Below the pieces are notes generated by a model, which did no database searches, was not told where the DNA came from, and saw nothing but the letters and a program-made list of their open reading frames with translations. This document shows positions 21,760-32,415 of a DNA stretch of 64,000 bases, one piece after another. The DNA lies in contig NC_014228.1 in NCBI RefSeq assembly GCF_000252955.1, positions 4,124,701 to 4,188,700 of the forward strand, in the 5' to 3' direction. Origin of the DNA: Xenorhabdus nematophila ATCC 19061 (lineage in GTDB: Bacteria; Pseudomonadota; Gammaproteobacteria; Enterobacterales; Enterobacteriaceae). Each line of letters begins with the position of its first letter. Within the stretch, counting starts at the first letter, position 1. The position numbers and the translations under genes were made by a program.

Positions 21760-22391
21760 ACGACTTCCTCTGCGCTTCTCATGCTGCGATGAGTAAAACG
21801 CCCCGGATCTGGATTTTGTAACTCCTCGGTAGCCTCATGAAGAACTGCGGCCATTGCCGCGTGGATTAGGCTACGAAAACCATTTCCAAACTGTCCCTTT
21901 GGGGTCGGTTTGGAATGCAACGGTGGAAATTGCAAAAAAGTGGTATTGGGAATCTGTATGACAGGGGTGACATAGTAGTCACCGATACCTCTGACTTCAC
22001 CACAGAACGAAGTCACGTCGTGCTCGGCATCGAAGACCTTGAGAGCCAGCCCAACCGATGTGCGCACCGAATCGCGGCGCATCCTCTCAGGCTTGTCACG
22101 CATACTTGGCTCGTCGCCAAAAAACATGTTCTGTATATCGTGGTTGCGGTAAGTCGATTCGACTGAATCGAGCAAGCCATCAAATAGCGATAATGGCCAT
22201 TTCCCGTATTCTGGCTCTACACACACCGGATTCCGGTTTCCACTATCGGGGCTGCGCGCTCCAACAAGAAGCACCTCTGCTTCCGCTGACGCTCCCAACT
22301 CTCTAAGTACATCGCGGGCCAGAGATCGAATCTGTACTCTGTAGCTGTCTTGGTATCCCCACATGAAAAGATTAATGACGCGACCGCTCAT
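21760..22391 (-). pseudogene. Unknown CD-NTase neighbour, C-terminally truncated
   Basis: About 210 residues from MSGRVINLFMWGYQ to roughly RSAEEVV are likely genuine. The frame then continues to 21534 only as out-of-frame reading of helicase DNA. The ATG at 22391 has GGAG 8 bases upstream; a GTG at 22403 is an alternative. It follows the nucleotidyltransferase by about 60 bases on the same strand, so it may be its effector or partner. I recognise no domain. The original C-terminus has been lost in the deletion that fused it to the helicase fragment. Confidence 0.55.
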
Positions 22392-22454
22392 TCCTAGCTC
22401 CACCTCTTTGCAGGCCGCATTGTCCTCGCGGCGAATGATTGCTTCTTGAGCGAC

Positions 22455-23318
22455 TCACCAAGTATTCCAGAGATCGATACTGGCGTTGATAAATGCCTCC
22501 GCGTCAGCGACTTCCCAACAGGTTGGCGTTCCACTGCGAAGCAAGTAGTACTGCTCATTGGCGCACACCAATTTGCTTTTATCCGCCTCGTTCTAAATCC
22601 AATTTATTGCGTTAACGAAGGAGTCCGCATAGCTGGAACCGAACTTTTCATTCGGCACGTTATAGAGCAAACCTTCAAGGTAGTACGATGGCGCGATGCC
22701 GGGTTGCAATGCGCCGTCATCAACGAGCTTACTTCGAATATTCTTTAGGATGCGAACCATAAGTTTGAGCCACTGGTTGCTGCCCTGATGCTTCGTAGTC
22801 AGGTTATCCGAATGCTGGTTGGGATAGTTGGCGATGAGTTCTCCTGCCCCATTGAAGAAACAAATACCCTCAGTGTACTGCGCGTCGTAGATACTCTTGA
22901 ACTTCCAATAACGCCGGAACTGCATCGCCGCGATGACATCAGCTTTCCGCCTGCTGCCATTCGCCGCTACGGCAATGGCCTTATCCCCCACCTTGATGTC
23001 AGAACCAAAACGATCGGTAAGAGCCTTAATCACATCCTTCTTGTACTGGTCATAAGGGTAGGTGGCCGGAACATGTGCATGGTCGTATGCAGTTTTATTT
23101 TCAGGCGACAGCGACGTCAGGTCGTCGTAGTAGACATCATCAAGGCGTATGACCACATCTACATCGCTTTCCGAGTAGATGTTTGTGTCGTTCCCATAGG
23201 AGCCTTGCAGGAAGACTTGGTAATTCTTGCCGTGGTAAGCAGCACTCGCGGCTTCCAGGGTGCCCTTGATGGTGTTATAGGTGCGGCTGTATACGTCGGA
23301 AAATGCTTCTTGGCTCAA
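22455..23318 (-). pseudogene. CD-NTase (CBASS-type nucleotidyltransferase) with in-frame TAG
   Basis: Encodes a cGAS/DncV-like nucleotidyltransferase: GSYGNDTN (GS motif), ESDVDVVI (two metal-binding Asp) and RKADVIAAM (third Asp). This is the core of enzymes that make cyclic oligonucleotide alarms in CBASS defence. A TAG at 22593-22595 stops translation at codon 242, but the same frame reads on as [16 protein letters not shown] ... DLWNTW to TGA at 22455, giving 287 codons. The catalytic core lies upstream of the stop, so a truncated enzyme could retain activity. Probably operonic with the next unknown gene. Confidence 0.8.
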
Positions 23319-23524
23319 GCCTCACGCCTTCCTAAATTTATTTTGTTTTGGATATTCGTGGCAGAATTTAACATCCGGTTAAGTTCCATATGTTCAGGTT
23401 CGTTTGAGTTTAAGACGGAGCTTTATGTGATACAATGCTTAAGCGTCATAAAAACTCTCATCTTACTAAATCTTAAGCAAATAACATCTTCATCTGAGGC
23501 AATGTATCGATGATTAAATAAAGA

Positions 23525-23543
23525 CCAGAGAACGGTGCTCTGG
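23525..23543 (-). terminator. Hairpin downstream of gor
   Basis: CCAGAG / CTCTGG with a 7-base loop (5-6 GC pairs), followed on the minus strand by TCTTTATTT. It lies about 50 bases after the gor stop codon and is a plausible rho-independent terminator. Confidence 0.6.
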
Positions 23544-23591
23544 CCTCTCAGTTTTTCTACAGTACAAAAGTGTGTAGGTGGGTTTTCTACA

Positions 23592-24947
23592 TTAACTCCT
23601 CATAGTCACAAACTCTTCCGCCGCAGTCGGATGGATAGCCACCGTATTATCAAAATCCTTTTTCGTTGCGCCCATTTTCAACGCAACCGCAAAACCTTGC
23701 AGGATCTCATCCATGCCAAAACCGATACCGTGGATACCAACGATTTTTTCATTTGCTCCGGCACAAACCAGCTTCATACGGCATGGCTGACGATGTTGCG
23801 TCACAGCGGTGTACATCGCAGTAAATGAAGAGGTATACACTTTAACCTGATCATCACCATACTGTGCTTTTGCCTGTGGTTCCGTCAAACCGACGACACC
23901 AATAGGCGGATGACTGAAAACCACTGTCGGTATATCAGCGTAGTCCAGATGCTCTTCCGGTTTGTTATTAAACAGGCGCTCTGACAAACGGCGCCCCGCA
24001 GCAACCGCTACTGGCGTCAATTCGACTGCTCCGGTGTTATCTCCGACCGCATAAATACCGTTAACATTGGTATTCTGATATTTATCAACTTGGATATAAC
24101 CTTTCTCATTCAGCTTAACGCCGGCTGCTGACAGATTCAGACTATCTGTCTTAGGCTCACGTCCGACCGCCCAAATCAATACATCAACGGTTTGCTCTCT
24201 GCCATCCTGCAATTGAACGGTCAGGCTGCCATCACTATTTTTAATCACGGACTTTAATATTGCTTCCGTATGTAATGTTGGCCCTTCATTTTTGATAACT
24301 TCCAGCAGCGTATCCACGATCAATGGATCAAAAGAACGCAACGGTGCATGCTTACGAACAAACAGGTGCGTTTCACTACCCAGCGCATTCAAAACACCCG
24401 CAATTTCCACCGCAATATAGCCCGCACCTACCACCGCAACGCGTTTCGGCATCTCATCCAATTCAAAGAAGCCATCAGAATCAATGCCATATTCCGCCCC
24501 CGGGATCTCCGGATGAGCCGGACGCCCCCCCGTTGCAATCAGGATATGATCCGCTGTAATTTTTTCGCCATTCACTTCAACAGTATGGGCATCAATAAAA
24601 CGGGCAAATCCCTGAATGACATCCACATTATTGTTACCCAACACTCTCTCATAAGACTGATGGATACGATCAATATAGGCAGTGCGGCTGGCAATCAGTT
24701 TTTTCCAATCAAAGCGATTGACTGTGGTATCAAAACCATAATCGGCACCATACTGATGAATAGACTCCGCAATCTGGGCTGCATGCCACATCACTTTCTT
24801 CGGTACACAACCGACATTAACACATGTTCCACCCAATACTTTTGCTTCAATCAGGGCGCACTTCTGCCCATACATGGCTGCACGGTTAATGGAAGCAATG
24901 CCGCCACTGCCACCACCAATTGCAATATAATCGTAATGTTTACTCAT
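23592..24947 (-). CDS. gor: Glutathione reductase
   Basis: NADPH-dependent FAD flavoenzyme that keeps glutathione reduced in the cytoplasm. The 451 residues (E. coli 450) show the N-terminal FAD dinucleotide fold (GGGSGG), the redox-active disulphide [13 protein letters not shown], the NADPH fold ([11 protein letters not shown]) and the C-terminal dimer-interface active-site motif around HPTAAEEF. It neighbours rlmJ, as in E. coli. Confidence 0.97.
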   Translation of the reverse strand: MSKHYDYIAIGGGSGGIASINRAAMYGQKCALIEAKVLGGTCVNVGCVPKKVMWHAAQIAESIHQYGADYGFDTTVNRFDWKKLIASRTAYIDRIHQSYERVLGNNNVDVIQGFARFIDAHTVEVNGEKITADHILIATGGRPAHPEIPGAEYGIDSDGFFELDEMPKRVAVVGAGYIAVEIAGVLNALGSETHLFVRKHAPLRSFDPLIVDTLLEVIKNEGPTLHTEAILKSVIKNSDGSLTVQLQDGREQTVDVLIWAVGREPKTDSLNLSAAGVKLNEKGYIQVDKYQNTNVNGIYAVGDNTGAVELTPVAVAAGRRLSERLFNNKPEEHLDYADIPTVVFSHPPIGVVGLTEPQAKAQYGDDQVKVYTSSFTAMYTAVTQHRQPCRMKLVCAGANEKIVGIHGIGFGMDEILQGFAVALKMGATKKDFDNTVAIHPTAAEEFVTMRS

Positions 24948-25123
24948 CTTAGGTCACTTCCGTCTAATTAATGAACTTACTGTCTAAAGTTCAACCTGAC
25001 TTTAATTATTACAAAAAGTTATCACCAGCTGTGGACGATTCTAGCTTTTATTGTCATAGGTCATAGCTATTAATAGATAAAATCCATGATAATCAAATTA
25101 TTATGGCACACTGAATACTCAAC

Positions 25124-25966
25124 TTATTCAGGTACAATCCACTCCACTAAGGTATGCCCTGTTCCTTCAGGAACCAGTACCTGATGCAGCCATGGCAATA
25201 CGGCCTTCATCTGCTGTTCTAATTTCCAGGGTGGATTAATGACGATCATGCCTGATGCCGTCATACCTCGCTGATCACTGTCAGGACGCACACCAAGTTC
25301 AATCTGTAAAATCTTACGGATGCCTGTTGCTTCCAGCTCTTTAACCATGCGTTTAATCTGCTGGCGTAATACAACGGGGTACCATAATGCATAAGTACCG
25401 GTTGCAAAACGCTTATATCCTTCCAGAAGACCCCGGATGACATTCTGGTAATCCGATTTCAACTCATAAGAGGGATCGATCAGCACAAATCCACGGCGGC
25501 TTTTCGGCGGGAGTTTTGATTTCAACTGCTGGAAACCATCTTCCCGCAGAACGCGCGCGCGTCTGTCACGGGAAAATTCCGTACGTAATAAAGGAAAATC
25601 ACTGGGATGCAGTTCGCTCAGATTAAGCTCATCATATTCCCGCAATAAATGACGGGCAATCAGCGGCGATCCCGGATAATAGCGCAGGGAACCATTTTGA
25701 TTCAGAGCTTTCACCACTTTCATATATGCAGCCAATGCCTCGGGGATATCATCGCGCTGCCAAATACGGGCAATACCTTCCAGATATTCTCCCGTACGCT
25801 CCGCATATTCTCCGCTCAATTGATGACGGCCTGCGCCAGCATGGGTATCCAGGTATAAGAAAGGTTTTTCTTTTATTTTAAATGACTCAATGATCAGGCT
25901 TTGCACCGTGTGCTTCAACACATCAGCATGGTTGCCGGCATGGAAGCTGTGACGATAACTTAACAT
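25124..25966 (-). CDS. rlmJ: 23S rRNA (adenine2030-N6)-methyltransferase
   Basis: Methylates A2030 of 23S rRNA using S-adenosylmethionine. The 280 residues start MLSYRHSFHAGNHADVLKH, the characteristic RlmJ N-terminus. A glycine-rich SAM site (LDTHAGAGRHQL) and the catalytic DPSYE motif (FVLIDPSYELK), the D-P-P-Y-type signature of N6-adenine methyltransferases, are present. Adjacent to gor as in E. coli but transcribed as its own unit. Confidence 0.95.
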   Translation of the reverse strand: MLSYRHSFHAGNHADVLKHTVQSLIIESFKIKEKPFLYLDTHAGAGRHQLSGEYAERTGEYLEGIARIWQRDDIPEALAAYMKVVKALNQNGSLRYYPGSPLIARHLLREYDELNLSELHPSDFPLLRTEFSRDRRARVLREDGFQQLKSKLPPKSRRGFVLIDPSYELKSDYQNVIRGLLEGYKRFATGTYALWYPVVLRQQIKRMVKELEATGIRKILQIELGVRPDSDQRGMTASGMIVINPPWKLEQQMKAVLPWLHQVLVPEGTGHTLVEWIVPE

Positions 25967-26303
25967 TATTAAATAACCTATTGATTTATAATTAATTTTA
26001 ACTCGCGAGAAAGTGGAAAACTCATTTTATTGCCCTGCATATTACCCCACAACTCATTGCATAAGTACGAAAACACGATAAAGCATAGTAACAAAGTAAA
26101 TGCTGTCATCACATCTTAAAAAGAGTAAACAAAGACGAAGCAAAAAGCATGGGAAAACAAATTACCCCACTTTGGGGGCAGAATCATGAGTCATTCGATT
26201 GACTGGTGTTTACCTATGCCTTTATCTGAAAGTGTAGTAGTACATTAAATCCGGACACCTCAAAAGCCTGCTAATGTTATTAACATGACAATGAGGTATG
26301 ACA
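25967..26303. other. Intergenic and left end of a degraded IS
   Basis: Contains the rlmJ promoter region and, from about 26230 (TGTAGTAGTACATTAAATCC), the probable left end of the following IS3-family remnant. No gene is seen. Confidence 0.45.
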
Positions 26304-27290
26304 ATGAAATTGAAACCGACCAAACGCCACGATTCCGTTGAATTTAAGCTGGAAGCGGTTCAGCAGGTTGTTCTCCATCAGCAACGGGTTATTGATATCG
26401 CCCGTTCACTGGCCGTTGATGCCAGTACCTTGAGAAAATGGATCCGCCAGTATAAGGCCGAAATACAGGGGTAACGCCTGCCGGTAAAGCCTTAACGCCC
26501 GAACAACGCCAGATACAGGCGTTGGAAAAACAGGTCAGGCGTCTGGAAAGGGAAAAAGAAATTCTAAAGCAGGCGGCCGTGTTGATGAGCGAGATACGCA
26601 GTGGGGCTATTCGTTGCTCACACGGCTGAGCGCCCAATGGCCGGTCACGGAACTCTGTCAGGCATTTAAGGTGTCACGCAGCGCCTGTTACGATTGGCGG
26701 GAACGTCCTGTCGATACAGAACGTCTGCGGCTGCGCATCCGGACCCGTGAATTGTATAACCAAAGCCGGGGGGCCATCGGCAGCCGCTCCCTGAGCCACT
26801 GGCTGACCCATGAGGGCACACCGGTTGGGCGCTGGCGGGCTCGCCGGCTAATGCAGGAATGCGGCCTGCAAAGTCGTCAGCCGGGGACCCACCGTTATCG
26901 TCCACCGGGGAAAGAGCACGTGGCGTCGCCGGATTTTTTGCAGCCGCATTTTGCCCCGGCCAGCCCAAATACCCGGGGGTGATGGATTTATTTTCCCGCC
27001 GCGTGGTGGGCAGGGCCATCGCTTCCTCACCGGATGCAGAGCGGGTCTGCCGTGCCCTGGAAACGCGCCCTATTGAAGGCCGGCTGATTTTTCACTCCGG
27101 CCAGGGAAGTCAATACAGTAGCAAAAAGTTCCGCCGCTTACTTTGGCGAAACCAGATTATCCAAAGCATGAGCCGCAGGGGCTGTTGCTATGATAATTCG
27201 CCGATGGAACGGGTATTCCAGAGTCTGAAAAGCGAATGGGTGCCAGCGGAAGGCTATCAGGATATTAATACGGTGTATAAACACAAATAG
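26304..27290 (+). pseudogene. IS3-family transposase remnant (orfA + orfB)
   Basis: orfA starts at 26304 (MKLKPTKRHDSVEFKLEAV), stops at 26472 after 56 codons, and continues in another frame with a leucine zipper (LEKQVRRLEREKEILKQA). orfB starts near 26614 and keeps the HTH_21-like domain (GAIGSRSLSHWL). It lacks the segment with the first catalytic Asp, which is deleted near 26975, and resumes as VMDLFSRRVVG ... HSGQGSQYSS ... DNSPMERVF. The second catalytic Asp position reads Gly-Gln rather than Ser-Asp. It is cut at about 27280 by the adjoining IS630 sequence. Inactive. Confidence 0.85.
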
Positions 27291-27293
27291 ATC

Positions 27294-28340
27294 ATGCATC
27301 ATACTGACATGAAGAAAGATACTCGACAACTCTCACCTGAGATACAGCAATATAACCGACAACTCGTGATACGGATGTATCAGGAAGGCGTTTCACGGCA
27401 AACGCTTGCTGCCGCTTTAGGCATTAACTACAACACGATTTGTATTTGGGTCAGAGCCTGGCAAAAAGGGGGCGATGAGGCCCTGGTGCAAGGTCAACGT
27501 GGTCGCCGTATCATGGAAAAACGCCTATTGACCCCCATTGAGGAAGAAAAACTTCAGCAACTCCTGTGTGATAAATCGCCGCCACAAATGCAACTGCCTT
27601 TTGCGCTCTGGGGACGTCGGGCCATTCAAGCCGTCATCTGGCAGATGTGGCGGATTAACGTGGCAGAAAGAACCCTGACCGACGACCTGAAACGCTGGGG
27701 ATTTACACCGCAAAAACCGTTAAAAAGGGCCTATGAACAAAACCCCAAAGCGGTTGAACAGTGGCAGAAGGAAACCTATCCCGTTATTAAGAAAAAAAGC
27801 GGCGGAAGAAGGGGCTGAAATTTGGTGGGGGGATGAAACCGGGATAAAGAATACGTGTCAACACGGTCGTGGCTTTGCCCCCAAAGGACAGACGCCTGTC
27901 GTCGATGTCAGTGCGAAACGCTTTTCACTCAATATGATAGCTGCCATCCACAATCGGGGCAGTGTGAGATTTATGTTGTACAGGGAAACGATGACCGCCC
28001 GAAAATTGCTCCACTTTTTCCAACGATTGATAAAAGAAGCCGGTCGCAAGGTCTATTTAATTCTGGATAACTTACGGGTGCATCATGCCAAAATAGTGAC
28101 AAGTTGGTTGGAAAAGCATCAGGACCGGATTGCGGTGTTTTATTTACGGCGTATTCACCGGAATTGAATCCCGATGAGAATCTCAATGGTGACCTAAAAA
28201 GAGCCCTTCGTCATTCTTCACCGGCAAGAAGTCAGCAGGAATGAGCCGGAAAGGTCAAAAGCCATCTGAGGAAGCTCCAGAGAAGAGAGGCGCATGTTGC
28301 CCGTTTTTTCCACCATCCTAAAATTCGTTATGCAGCATGA
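27294..28340 (+). pseudogene. IS630-family transposase, frameshifted
   Basis: The first frame (from 27294) carries the helix-turn-helix (QTLAAALGINYNTICIWV). At an A7 run near 27791-27797 the coding sequence moves to the +1 frame, which holds the catalytic Asp motifs (WWGDETGIKN and LILDNLRVHH). A second shift near 28145 precedes the final ELNPDENLNGDL with the catalytic Glu, and a TGA interrupts the tail. The A7 shift could be natural slippage in this family, but the second shift and the stop make it a pseudogene. 19-bp imperfect inverted repeats (TATTAATACGGTGT...) flank it. Confidence 0.8.
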
Positions 28341-28419
28341 TAAAAATATAGATATTTAAACACCGTATTAATAACGTCATACTCAAAGAGTGATTCTTAT
28401 CAAATATGTCGGGCTAAAT

Positions 28420-28444
28420 TGGCCTCTAGTCGATGAAGAGGCCA
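28420..28444 (-). terminator. lsrK terminator-like hairpin
   Basis: A perfect 8-bp stem TGGCCTCT / AGAGGCCA with a 9-base loop starts 9 bases after the lsrK stop. The trailing sequence ATTTAG is a weak U-tract. Confidence 0.6.
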
Positions 28445-28452
28445 CTTAAAAC

Positions 28453-30045
28453 TTATAACCCCGGTGCTTTCCACAACGAGGTCGTTAATCCATCATCTAC
28501 CAGATGCAATTGGCCTGCATATACAGCCTGCCAATCTTTTTTCGCTTTCTGATAAATTTCACGATGGCTTAAATTGGGTTGATACTCGCGTTCCCAACGT
28601 ACTAATCTTTCCCCGGTTGCGGGCAGCGAATCATATAACCCAACGCCTACACCAGCCGCAATCGCACAACCTAATGCCGTCGCTTCTTTAACTACCGGAA
28701 CGCGTACTGGTAATCCAGTCACGTCGGACAAAATCTGGCTCCACAGCTGGCCTTTTGAGCCGCCCCCCGCAAAGACCAGTGAATCTGGTTTGACGCCGGA
28801 GAACTCAGAAACCATATCGAGGTTACACGCAGAGACGATCGCTGCGTTTTCTTCCAGCGCCCGGAATAAGGTTGCTTTGTTGCATTTTTCCGGGTCAATC
28901 GAGAGATTGAGGAAAGAAGGGGCAGCGTGATACCACGATTTAAAGCGCATCACATCGGAGAAAATCGGCATTACACCATGTGCGCCCGCTGGAACCCGCA
29001 CTGCCATCTCTTCCAGCAGGCTATAGGTATCAACGCCCAGCCGTTCCGCCAGCAGTTTTTCTTCCGCACAGAAAGCATCCCGGAACCAGCGCATGGTGAG
29101 GCCGGTAAAGAAGCTGATAGATTCTGCCTGTGCCATGCCGGGGATGACGTGTGGGTTAATGCGGATATTCATGTTGGGATCGGTGATGGGATAAGGAAGA
29201 TTGACGACTTGTTGCCAGAATGTTCCACCCAGTACTGCTGTTTGGGCGGGTTTGACGACACCAATGCCAAGGCAGCCAAGTTGGACGTCACCACCTCCCA
29301 TAATCACAGGAGTGCCGCTGTTAAGGCTACACTCTGCCGCTGCTTTCTCTGTGATATAACCGAGTAACGTGCCAGTTTCTTTAACAGGGGAAAGGATATC
29401 GGAACGTAGTCCGGCCATTTCCAGCAAACTGGGTCGCCAATCGCGGCTGACTAAATCCAGCATTCCCGTTGTGCCGGCATTGGAAGGGTCAACCGCCAGT
29501 TCACCACTCAGCATATAAGCCAGCCAGTCGCTGATCATCGTCAGTGTGCTGGCCTGCTGATAGATATCAGCACGGTGATGCGCCAGCCAAAGCAGCCGTG
29601 GCATGGCGCCTAGCGCCAGTGTCTGACCGGAATAACGATAGATGTCAGATTCAAAAGTATTATTGTGAAGTTCTTTTAGCTCGCTGACTTCGTGGCTGGA
29701 GCGGGCATCCACGTTGGCACAGGCCCAAATAGGATCACCATTGCGATTATAAAGGACGATGCCTTCCCGCATTGAACAGGCAGCAACACTCTGAATCGCG
29801 TTGGCTGGCAGTCCTGCTTTTTGCAGTGCCTGCCTGATACACTGGCAGGTCAGTTGCCAGTTGTTTTTCAGGTCAAATTCCATAGAACCAGCAACATTCG
29901 GTACAGGCTGATGTATCCACTCAGCTTGTCCGACGGCGACTTGATTCCCTTCTGGATCAAATATAACTGCACGGATACTGCCAGTTCCCGCATCAAGCGC
30001 CATCAGATACTTTCCTGATGGTTGGGCATGAGCACGTTGATTCAT
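28453..30045 (-). CDS. lsrK: Autoinducer-2 kinase LsrK
   Basis: Phosphorylates imported AI-2 (DPD) in the cytoplasm, trapping it and producing the LsrR inducer. The 530 residues equal the E. coli length. FGGY-kinase landmarks are [17 protein letters not shown] (phosphate 1), the substrate region ([12 protein letters not shown]), [11 protein letters not shown] and [15 protein letters not shown] (adenosine motif). I use the ATG at 30045, preceded by GAGGATA, rather than an in-frame ATG 21 bases upstream. lsrR is not adjacent, unlike in E. coli. The gene is divergent from the small ORF, lsrF and lsrG. Confidence 0.96.
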   Translation of the reverse strand: MNQRAHAQPSGKYLMALDAGTGSIRAVIFDPEGNQVAVGQAEWIHQPVPNVAGSMEFDLKNNWQLTCQCIRQALQKAGLPANAIQSVAACSMREGIVLYNRNGDPIWACANVDARSSHEVSELKELHNNTFESDIYRYSGQTLALGAMPRLLWLAHHRADIYQQASTLTMISDWLAYMLSGELAVDPSNAGTTGMLDLVSRDWRPSLLEMAGLRSDILSPVKETGTLLGYITEKAAAECSLNSGTPVIMGGGDVQLGCLGIGVVKPAQTAVLGGTFWQQVVNLPYPITDPNMNIRINPHVIPGMAQAESISFFTGLTMRWFRDAFCAEEKLLAERLGVDTYSLLEEMAVRVPAGAHGVMPIFSDVMRFKSWYHAAPSFLNLSIDPEKCNKATLFRALEENAAIVSACNLDMVSEFSGVKPDSLVFAGGGSKGQLWSQILSDVTGLPVRVPVVKEATALGCAIAAGVGVGLYDSLPATGERLVRWEREYQPNLSHREIYQKAKKDWQAVYAGQLHLVDDGLTTSLWKAPGL

Positions 30046-30230
30046 GATGCTATCCTCAGCTGTCATTATGTTCTTATTGGTATGGCACAGGGGATGGATA
30101 GAATAAGCATGAAAAACACTGATTCACTATAAGATTCTTACAAAATTTTGAACTTACTTTAATGTAGTTGTAACTTTTTCATAAAATGTGATCGGAATAC
30201 TGCAATAATCCTAAATTATGAATTAGAGTT

Positions 30231-30509
30231 TTGAGCAAAAATATTTATGACAAATATTCAGATTCAGTAGTATTGATGTCAGCTTTGGCTGCCGCATTAA
30301 GTTTGGCATGTGTTTCTTGGGCATATCAAATAGTTTTCTCTCTGTGGGATGTGGTCAAGCAAGGCAAGATAGCGATTCATATTGGCCATGTTGAAATTTC
30401 ACTTAACAGCGTGCAGGGGAGTCGCTATGAGGCGCAAGGTAATGGTATCGTCGTTATGCCGGAGCGAGTGATTTTCACCAAAGACAATATCAACCAATAC
30501 GATTTCTAA
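30231..30509 (+). CDS. Small membrane-anchored protein of unknown function
   Basis: A 92-codon frame with one hydrophobic helix near the N-terminus ([24 protein letters not shown]), then a soluble tail ending NINQYDF. The start is uncertain: TTG at 30231 with a weak TTAGAG upstream, or an internal ATG at 30276. It occupies the place of lsrACDB, between the lsrK promoter and lsrF, on the lsrF strand, with 66 bases to lsrF. I do not recognise it; nothing links it to AI-2 apart from position. Confidence 0.5.
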   Translation: MSKNIYDKYSDSVVLMSALAAALSLACVSWAYQIVFSLWDVVKQGKIAIHIGHVEISLNSVQGSRYEAQGNGIVVMPERVIFTKDNINQYDF

Positions 30510-30575
30510 CTAATACGATTCTTGACTCATAGGGCTGATATATAGCCCGTCGCCGATACCTTTTTGGAGGGAGAA

Positions 30576-31460
30576 ATGGCAGATTTAGATGATATCAAAG
30601 ACGGTAAAGATTTTGGCATTGATACACCGCAAAAAAATACGTTGTTTGAACTGAAAGGCTGTGGCGCATTGGATTGGGGTATGCAGTCTCGTTTGTCACG
30701 GATTTTCAATCCTGCCACCAATAAAACAGTGATGTTGGCGTTTGACCACGGTTATTTTCAAGGGCCAACAACGGGCTTAGAGCGTATTGATATTAATATT
30801 GCTCCGCTGTTTGCACATACTGATGTCTTGATGTGTACTCGTGGTATCTTGCGCAGTCAAGTGCCTCCTGCGACGAATAAACCTGTTGTACTGCGTGCGT
30901 CTGGTGCTAATTCGATTCTGACTGAACTCTCTAATGAAGCCGTCGCGGTAGCGATGGAAGATGCGCTTCGACTCAATGTTTGTGCTGTGGCAGCGCAGGT
31001 GTATATCGGTTCAGAACATGAACATCAATCTATCAAGAATATTATTAAGCTGGTGGATCAGGGAACACGTTATGGCATGCCAACGATGGCAGTAACGGGT
31101 GTTGGTAAAGATATGGCCCGTGACCAGCGTTATTTTTCGCTGGCAACGCGTATTGCGGCGGAAATGGGGGCGCACATTATCAAAACCTATTATGTTGATA
31201 CCGGTTTTGAGCGGATTGCTGCGGGCTGTCCGGTTCCGATCGTGATTGCAGGCGGTAAGAAACTGCCGGAGTTGGATGCGCTTGAGATGTGCTATCAGGC
31301 GATTGATCAGGGGGCATCCGGTGTGGATATGGGGCGCAACATTTTCCAATCTGAAGCCCCTGTTGCGATGCTGAAAGCGGTGCAAGCCGTCGTACATCAT
31401 AATGAGAAACCCGCTCAGGCTTATGAATTGTTCCTGAGTGAAAAGGCCAAGGGAGAATAA
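30576..31460 (+). CDS. lsrF: 3-hydroxy-2,4-pentadione 5-phosphate thiolase LsrF
   Basis: Transfers the acetyl group of the phospho-AI-2 breakdown product HPD-P to CoA, giving acetyl-CoA and DHAP. The 294 residues have a class-I-aldolase-like (DeoC/FbaB) TIM barrel with [11 protein letters not shown] near the start and the Schiff-base lysine region [26 protein letters not shown] is a strong ribosome-binding site and favours the ATG at 30576. Two bases separate it from the lsrG start. Confidence 0.95.
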   Translation: MADLDDIKDGKDFGIDTPQKNTLFELKGCGALDWGMQSRLSRIFNPATNKTVMLAFDHGYFQGPTTGLERIDINIAPLFAHTDVLMCTRGILRSQVPPATNKPVVLRASGANSILTELSNEAVAVAMEDALRLNVCAVAAQVYIGSEHEHQSIKNIIKLVDQGTRYGMPTMAVTGVGKDMARDQRYFSLATRIAAEMGAHIIKTYYVDTGFERIAAGCPVPIVIAGGKKLPELDALEMCYQAIDQGASGVDMGRNIFQSEAPVAMLKAVQAVVHHNEKPAQAYELFLSEKAKGE

Positions 31461-31461
31461 G

Positions 31462-31758
31462 ATGCACGTCACATTAGTTGAGATTAATGTCAAAGCTGAC
31501 AAAATCGACGAGTTTATTGAAGCCTTCCGGGACAATCATCTGGGTGCGGTTAAAGAGCCGGGTAACTTACGTTTTGATGTGCTGCGTGACGAAAATATCC
31601 CGACCCGTTTCTATATCTATGAAGCTTATGTTGATGAAGCGGCCGTTGCGGCACACAAGAAAACGCCTCACTACCTGCACTGTGTTGAAAAACTGGACGC
31701 GTTGATGAGTGAGCCACGGAAAAAAACAATGTTTGTTGGTTTGATGCCGGAATTGTAA
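31462..31758 (+). CDS. lsrG: (4S)-4-hydroxy-5-phosphonooxypentane-2,3-dione isomerase LsrG
   Basis: Isomerises phospho-AI-2 for LsrF, removing the LsrR inducer. The 98-residue ABM-type ferredoxin-like protein starts [18 protein letters not shown] and retains the conserved RFDVL and YEAYVDEAA segments. AAGGGAGAATAAG precedes the ATG at 31462; an upstream in-frame start lies inside lsrF. Last gene of the unit, convergent with mobB. Confidence 0.95.
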   Translation: MHVTLVEINVKADKIDEFIEAFRDNHLGAVKEPGNLRFDVLRDENIPTRFYIYEAYVDEAAVAAHKKTPHYLHCVEKLDALMSEPRKKTMFVGLMPEL

Positions 31759-31807
31759 GTATCAACCTTCTCTATGCCTGGCATCTTAAGAGTCTCAAGA
31801 GGATTTG

Positions 31808-31840
31808 ACGCCCTTGACGTTATTGTCAGGGCGTTAGTTT
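31808..31840 (+). terminator. lsrG terminator
   Basis: ACGCCCTTGAC / GTCAGGGCGT stem with one bulge and a short loop, followed by TAGTTTTTT. A good rho-independent terminator between convergent lsrG and mobB. Confidence 0.75.
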
Positions 31841-31890
31841 TTTGGCGAAATTTTTTAGCAAAAACCGCCGTAAACCCTTGTATTATTTTT

Positions 31891-32415
31891 TTATGGGTAT
31901 AACCACTCGGTGATAAATGTTGCCACTTGAGCTGGCTGATTAATATCAAGCTGCGGAAGTGAGGTTGCCAATGTGATATCACTGGCAATGGCGATCACAT
32001 AGGGATCGAGAATGTCATCAGCGGTATGGTTCAATCCGTCTCGATAAAGCGCGATTTTCGGGATTGGCTCGTGCTTGAACCCTTCAACCAGTATCAGATC
32101 CAGCGAGTCAGCATCAAATCGGCTGGCAAGATAGGACAGATCCAGTTGCGGTAAGTCCGGCGTTTCTGTCATCAATGCCCAGCGCTGCTGACTGGCGACC
32201 AAAGTCTGGCTTGCGCCTGCTTTGCGCAGTTCATAACTGTCTTTGCCCGGTTTATCGACATCCATATTGTGATGAGTATGCTTAATCAATCCGACACGGA
32301 TATTCCGCTGACACAATAATGGGATCACTTGCTTTAACAGCGTGGTTTTTCCGGTTCCGCTATAAGCGGTGATACCCAGGATAGGCAGGGTCGGGTCATT
32401 GATGTTGTGGTTCAT
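31891..32415 (-). CDS. mobB: Molybdopterin-guanine dinucleotide biosynthesis adapter MobB
   Basis: GTP-binding P-loop protein that assists MobA in making the MGD form of the molybdenum cofactor. The 174 residues start with ILGITAYSGTGKTTLLKQ (Walker A) and continue with KHTHHNMDVDKPGKDSYELRKAGA, characteristic of MobB; LILVEGFK is the Walker B region. Its ATG overlaps the mobA stop (ATGA), so the two are co-translated as in E. coli. Confidence 0.95.
   Translation of the reverse strand: MNHNINDPTLPILGITAYSGTGKTTLLKQVIPLLCQRNIRVGLIKHTHHNMDVDKPGKDSYELRKAGASQTLVASQQRWALMTETPDLPQLDLSYLASRFDADSLDLILVEGFKHEPIPKIALYRDGLNHTADDILDPYVIAIASDITLATSLPQLDINQPAQVATFITEWLYP

Noticed and set aside
22788..23513. 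241-codon plus-strand frame opposite the CD-NTase gene
   Set aside because: It is antisense to a gene with clear catalytic motifs and has low-complexity, unprotein-like sequence with no motif.
24348..24971. 207-codon plus-strand frame opposite gor
   Set aside because: Lies wholly antisense to the well-supported glutathione reductase; no recognisable domain.
27791..27797. A7 run in the IS630 transposase as programmed frameshifting
   Set aside because: Possible in this family, but a second frameshift and a stop further on mean the gene is dead, so a functional claim is not supported here.
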